Source: Amphibalanus amphitrite
Lineage: Eukaryota; Arthropoda; Thecostraca; Balanomorpha; Balanidae
Assembly (NCBI RefSeq): GCF_019059575.1
Contig: NW_024882301.1
Span: forward strand, 62,001-126,000
Direction: 5' to 3'
Length of the DNA stretch: 64,000 bases
Part shown: positions 60,101 through 64,000 of the stretch, in pieces
How positions within the stretch are numbered: position 1 is the first letter of the stretch
Layout: the number at the start of each line of letters is the position of its first letter
Program-made: the position numbers and the translations under genes
Notes under the pieces: generated by a model
The model's database searches: none
Seen by the model: only the letters and a program-made list of their open reading frames with translations
Told to the model about the DNA's origin: nothing

Positions 60101-61712
60101 AGTGACATGCTGCTTTCAGCAATGGCTACTTTTGCTTTTTGATCATTAGCAATCTTTCCCCATCCATTTTCTTTTTTGTTGCTGTTTTCGCTTTGTTTTA
60201 TTTTCATTGCTGAGAGTGCCGCTACTTTCTCCTTTCTTTTTGTCTTCTGTAAACGTTAGCCACTTTAAGCTGCTGAGCTGAAGGGTGTACGCACCCCTGG
60301 TCATCTTTTCATGGATTGCAGTAAATAAAGAAGGCGTTGGGTCGTTGCGCAGGACGGGCCGGCTGCGGGCCACTGTTCGGCCTCAGTTTGCCACTAGCGG
60401 ACGCCGTGAACGGCGGCAGCCGCCCTGAAGTTGCTCGTTGGAATGTCAGCGGTCGATTGGCCACCAGCGACGGCCACTCGGCGAAACCAGCTGCCCCGCG
60501 AACCGTCAGGATGGCCCGCCGAATGTTACAGTCCAAACGGAAATACTGTCCCGATATATGAATAGGTTTTCAGTCAGTCTGAGTAGATTATACGAATGCA
60601 TTGAACGGCACAGCTTTATAAATCAAGTGTGGCCTGGGAGAAAAGCGACTTAGCTGATGATAGGACCAGGGAGGCACTTTCTGACACTGCTGTACGTACG
60701 GCGTTACAGGTGTGAGGGACTCCTCTCGCAGTGCAATGTTCGGCGTAACTCGAACAACCTAGGAGCTACAATGACCTCTTGCTATTGGTAACAGCATTGA
60801 GTATGCAATGCGTCATCAATCTAATCATAGTGCCTACTTACAATGTAATATTTTCTACCGAAGTAGGCGAATAGTGTAACTGCCCCTAACACCTTTCTAT
60901 GCTGATTTGATTTTGAGTTAGGTATTAGGTAGTTTAGCTAGCACCATTTTTAAATGTACTCGACGCTGGTGCTACCAGCTTGGGTCGGATAACTTTTCTG
61001 TATTCAATAGGTACCTATTCATGCTTGATATTCTTAGGTATGCCTACGTTTATTTTTCTTTGCAAATAACAATCCAAACGGCGGAAAAATCGCAGAAATA
61101 TTGATGTAGCTAATAGTCTTATAACAATGCCTATTATTTTTACAGTACCTAACCTAATTATATATGTTTATAGTTTGCGGTAAATGACAAAATAGTGCGT
61201 AAAGCGCCATTGGCATGAGTGCTGTTTGCGGAACACAGTTGTCAGTCTTGCATAGCCGGATAACTTTAAGATCGATGAAGTTTCAGGACCACATAACATA
61301 ACCTTCAAATAACCATGTCTACCTATAGGCACGGTACCTACATATATGTTCCATGCAGCCTGCAGGTTCAAGGCTCAGAACTCCTCGCTTTTCAGGCGGA
61401 TCTCACAGAGCTCTGACGGGAACAGTATGATGGAGAGCTGCATTTTTAACAGCTCAGCGCACCTCTCCTGATATGCATCATGTTGATGACATTCTGTGTC
61501 TGCTCCTGCCAGCAGTGCTCTGCCCCGGACGACTGCTGGGCTCGCGGCTTCCTCCAATGACGTACAGGCGACCGGCAGCACCGCACCGCATCCACCCGGC
61601 GGAGGGCAATGTCATTAAAAGTGTACCGTTCGCCCCAGAGGTGGCAGCACGGTACAATCTGTGGACTCCGGCTATGAACGGCGACTGCAGGCCGATGCGT
61701 GGAAAAGCGTGA
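54194..61712 (+). CDS. Popeye domain-containing protein, second (diverged) copy
   Basis: Exons are 54194-54687, 54968-55127, 55553-55664, 56389-56658 and a likely last exon 61513-61712 (TGA), phases 2, 0, 1, 1; the total is divisible by three and gives about 411 aa. An in-frame TGA lies just upstream of ATG 54194. Three membrane helices fall in exon 1 (RLFQLAHLFFLAAFVV; ALLCAGLTLVAVWAGAVV; AWSVALAVVNAAY), then RRLFAPLRVP and the Popeye domain: LAILLTGE, PHQFINSPEWE, YQVSI, GKDITKKLYRVN. DSPE is replaced by NSPE, while the FQVT position keeps an acceptable YQVS. The coding DNA is very GC-rich and the protein is Ala/Arg-rich. The last exon has a CAGCAG tandem acceptor (NAGNAG) and is phase-compatible at either site. 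It is less certain because a 4.9 kb intron with a hAT and a minisatellite precedes it. Confidence 0.85.
55740..56388. other. Intron of the second Popeye gene
   Basis: Intronic sequence between exons 3 and 4. No feature is seen apart from the acceptor CTCCCCAG at its end. Confidence 0.5.
57837..59342 (+). mobile_element. hAT transposon with partial transposase
   Basis: The inverted ends CAGGGGCGGGCAAAG and TTTGCCCGCCCCTG are flanked by a perfect 8-bp duplication CTTTAGGA (57829-57836, 59343-59350). The ends are those of the hAT group that includes vertebrate and arthropod GTF2IRD2/ZBED-like genes. At 1506 bp it is an internally deleted copy: the transposase lacks its N-terminal half. It lies in the last intron of the second Popeye gene, in the gene's orientation. 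Confidence 0.9.
58010..58829 (+). pseudogene. hAT transposase C-terminal half (GTF2IRD2/ZBED-like)
   Basis: The first frame (58010-58320) reads EARWLSRGAMLSRAWELRQD and LADLALLTDIKSHLNTLNTK, then LRLWEAQ and HFPRP, typical of the region before the dimerisation domain. It then shifts frame to LRQEFTNRFAGVRELATDF (about 58395) and again to QPFDFSVDEAPVSLQ (about 58457). It ends with the hAT C-terminal signature AMFGSTYCCEQLFSKMKYVK and RLSDRHLNDVLRL to a stop at 58829. At least two frameshifts and the missing RNase-H-like catalytic N-terminal part make it inactive. Confidence 0.85.
59684..60026. repeat. (GACGGACA)n octanucleotide minisatellite
   Basis: About 340 bp of an 8-bp unit GACGGACA, with diverged spacers (GACAGATGG, GATAGACGG) in the second half. 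Because 8 is not a multiple of three and the unit lacks stops in several frames, long artificial ORFs appear on both strands. It lies in the last intron of the second Popeye gene. Confidence 0.9.
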
Positions 61713-62273
61713 AGCTCTGGGTCAGGCGACCTGCTTGGCCCTACCGGGGCCCAGTGAACATTGCCACGGGGTTATGTGTTTATGGCTCTGTGAATTTATA
61801 ATGGACAAAGAAGAAGAATTAACATCTTCAGTCTTCACCGGATATTTGGGATTTGCTGTCTTTCCGCGACTTTATTTTACTGTCTTTGGCACTGCTGATC
61901 CGAAAAAAGTTGTGTGCATGTCCTTGCATTTCAATCACATTAGCTTCCAGCATCTCATTCACAGGGGCGAATGAGATCGGTCGCGAATTTTACTGAAACG
62001 AGATGTTCAGCATGTGCGATTGCGCCCATCATCGACTTAGCATCCGGTGTCAATGTGGCAATTGCAGACAAAAGTTTGTATTTGAGCTAAATAAGCACTC
62101 TATTGTGGTCTGCCATTGCACATCTTCACAAATCGGCTGCTTCCAAACAAATCATAAATGCTCAGCTGCCATTACCGCGTATGACCGTGCTAATATGCAA
62201 TCGTGGAACCTAATGGAACAGCTGTAGGCCTGTGAACAGATGGTTATCCCGCATCGGACCGGTGCTCGACCCC

Positions 62274-63384
62274 AACCGCGCCGGGCCGAGGGGGGGGGGG
62301 GCTGTCTGAGCACCCTCAACCTAGCTCGGCTCCTTAGTCACGTAGCAACACGCAGTAGGTAAGCGGTGCTTCGAAGAACGTCAGAAATTATGGAGACAAT
62401 ACTTAAGCCGATTTTTATGTCAGGTCAACAGCAAGGGCAGCAGAGGTCAACAGAGGTCAACTTTTGCATAGTTAAACAATTATTCTTTTTTACAAATCGG
62501 CGCACAACTCAGTAAAGAATAGAGCTAAAGGCTGCGATAAAGGTGATTTGATAGCTCTTTCAACGTTCTGTCTTTTAACTGCCCTCAGATTTGATCTCAC
62601 ATCAACGGTTTAGTTAAAAAAAATGGCAAAAACTCTTAGATTGATGCGTTTACGGAAATATTTTCTGCTTTAGCTTTTAACACAGCTTTCACGACATTTA
62701 CTTTACCGGCATCGTGTTTCTCTCATAGGACGCTTCTAAGACACTATAATTCGACCTGAAATAGTGATTTTGAAAATTTGGCCTAAGGTCCTGGTCCTGA
62801 CTTGACCGAAAGTGGTTACGTATCAGGGGATCCGTGTCCGTAATCTGAACACATGCAAGGTGTTTTCGTAACTCTTACATGTCGACGGATCAAGACATAT
62901 TGTTAAAAGCTGTTGGAGACCTTTCATGACCTGAGCTGGCCTTGGGAGCATAAAATGCAATTTTCCGATTCATTGTGCCATTTTTACTTGTTACCTGATG
63001 TTCGAGAGTGTTAAGTTCGTCTTTTGTCAAAAAGAAGCGACGGTTAATTTTCTCCCATATGACTCATAACGGGGAAGTAACAAAACTGACCTGCCCTTAC
63101 GTCAAGTCTATCGAAGTTCCGAAGCAAAGGTTTAAAATATACTGGTTCTTTCATTAATCCCTGAAAGCGATCGGTCATGGCGAGCATTATAGCTGTCTGT
63201 GATGTAAGGTCACTTGACAGTTGACGTGACCTAGTGACCTGACCATGAGTGGCTTGGGTCTGAAATTTTCACAACATGTGCAGGAGAGATGCTTGAAAAG
63301 GTGTTCCAAAGCGCCACATTTTATGAGACATATGCGATAAAACTGCTAGGGTGTTCAAACCGCCACCCCCGGCCCAGCGTAGGT
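62274..63384. mobile_element. G/C-ended MITE, third copy type
   Basis: The ends AACCGCGCCGGGCCGAGGGG and (right) CCCCCGGCCCAGCGTAGGTT are inverted. The interior order (ACGTAGCAACACGC, CATCGTGTTTCTC, TTTTGAAAATTTGGCC, ACATGCAAGGTGTTTTCG) matches 33060-33640 and 47844-49027. The TTAA flanks are decayed. No coding is seen. Confidence 0.65.
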
Positions 63385-64000
63385 TATTGTAGGGAAGTAG
63401 GTAAACATTAGCGGCACAAAACGTAAACAAGTCTTATTGTTGTGATGTCTAAATTTAAGTAGAACGGGCACATCATGCTTACATGTATTGAAACATGCAA
63501 AATGTCCACATGACACTATAAAATAGTACGAAACGCTCTAGACATTGCGCTTAGTGATCGCCCATTGTGCCTCATGTTTTGTATAGGTATAAGTGCGATA
63601 TGTGATAGATCATTCATATCAGCAGTGTCTTGCATCTTGAAACATTGAGCAGAATGCTTTGTAGTGAAGGTGATATGTGTATGACTGTGCCTTGTTTGCA
63701 TTCCCTAGAAAAGCATGCGTAATAATTGTCATGCACGCGATGTGTCTGCGCTTTACCGTTATTCAATTGTGGAAAGTGAAAGTGAAATATCTCAACTGTT
63801 ATCTCGTTTTCGCTTCCTTCGCTTTAATAGGAAGGCCATTCAGTATTCATCATCTAATGCAGATACCTACCTATCTGTCAAGATGGTCTTTTTTTAGCAA
63901 CGGATGTGTATTGTTCAGTCGTCATTCTACCCACGGTGACTATAATTCTACCGAACTGGTATGACTGACGTTTTGGAGGTATGTACATGCCTATTCATCT
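63385..64000. other. Trailing stretch, nothing recognised
   Basis: AT-rich sequence without a supported exon, repeat or RNA gene. Confidence 0.4.

Overview
The window reads as nuclear DNA of an arthropod, possibly a crustacean. The evidence is spliced genes with animal-type exons, a Popeye-domain gene pair, and a dense mix of mariner, hAT, LINE, Ty3/gypsy and foldback elements. The lineage call below Arthropoda is inference. No bacterial-type operons, rRNA or convincing tRNA genes were seen.

Three host genes can be assembled from exon, phase and splice-site agreement, all on the + strand. A dithiol glutaredoxin (15992-21431, 3 coding exons, 108 aa) has introns full of transposons. A Popeye-domain (POPDC/BVES-like) gene lies at about 35344-43273 in 7 exons. 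A second, diverged Popeye gene lies at 54194-61712 in 4 firm exons plus a likely last exon. The two Popeye genes are tandem and same-strand. Each seems to keep one half of the cAMP-binding signature and to have altered the other half. Two orphan exon candidates (14142-14480 minus; 31010-31146 plus) may belong to genes that run outside what can be recognised.

Most of the rest is mobile DNA. From left to right: 0.8-2.2 kb, a composite inverted-repeat element; 2.19-8.64 kb, a 6.45 kb foldback element made almost wholly of 278-bp tandem repeats in two opposed arrays; 8.8-10.2 kb, a decayed mariner; 11.5-13.7 kb, a 5'-truncated LINE with target-site duplication; 13.76-14.0 kb, a MITE; 16.4-16.6 kb, an intronic hairpin element carrying a hammerhead-ribozyme-like core; 17.7-20.8 kb, a 2.9 kb TTAA-flanked transposon inserted inside a 150-bp MITE and itself carrying another copy of that MITE; 23.2-26.2 kb, a 3 kb near-perfect palindrome; 27.7-28.6 kb, a non-autonomous transposon; 28.7-30.8 kb, a fossil piece of a Ty3/gypsy element; 31.4-31.9 kb, a hAT MITE; 38.9-39.8, 42.0-42.9, 46.5-47.4, 47.8-49.0, 51.05-51.6 and 62.3-63.4 kb, further inverted-repeat elements, several of a TTAA-targeting family with G/C homopolymer ends; 57.8-59.3 kb, a hAT with part of its transposase; 59.7-60.0 kb, an octanucleotide minisatellite.

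The genes do not form a pathway. The clearest themes are gene duplication with divergence (Popeye) and repeated nested invasion by palindromic elements, many of them sitting in introns. All boundaries and family names come from reading the sequence by eye; no alignment or database search was possible.
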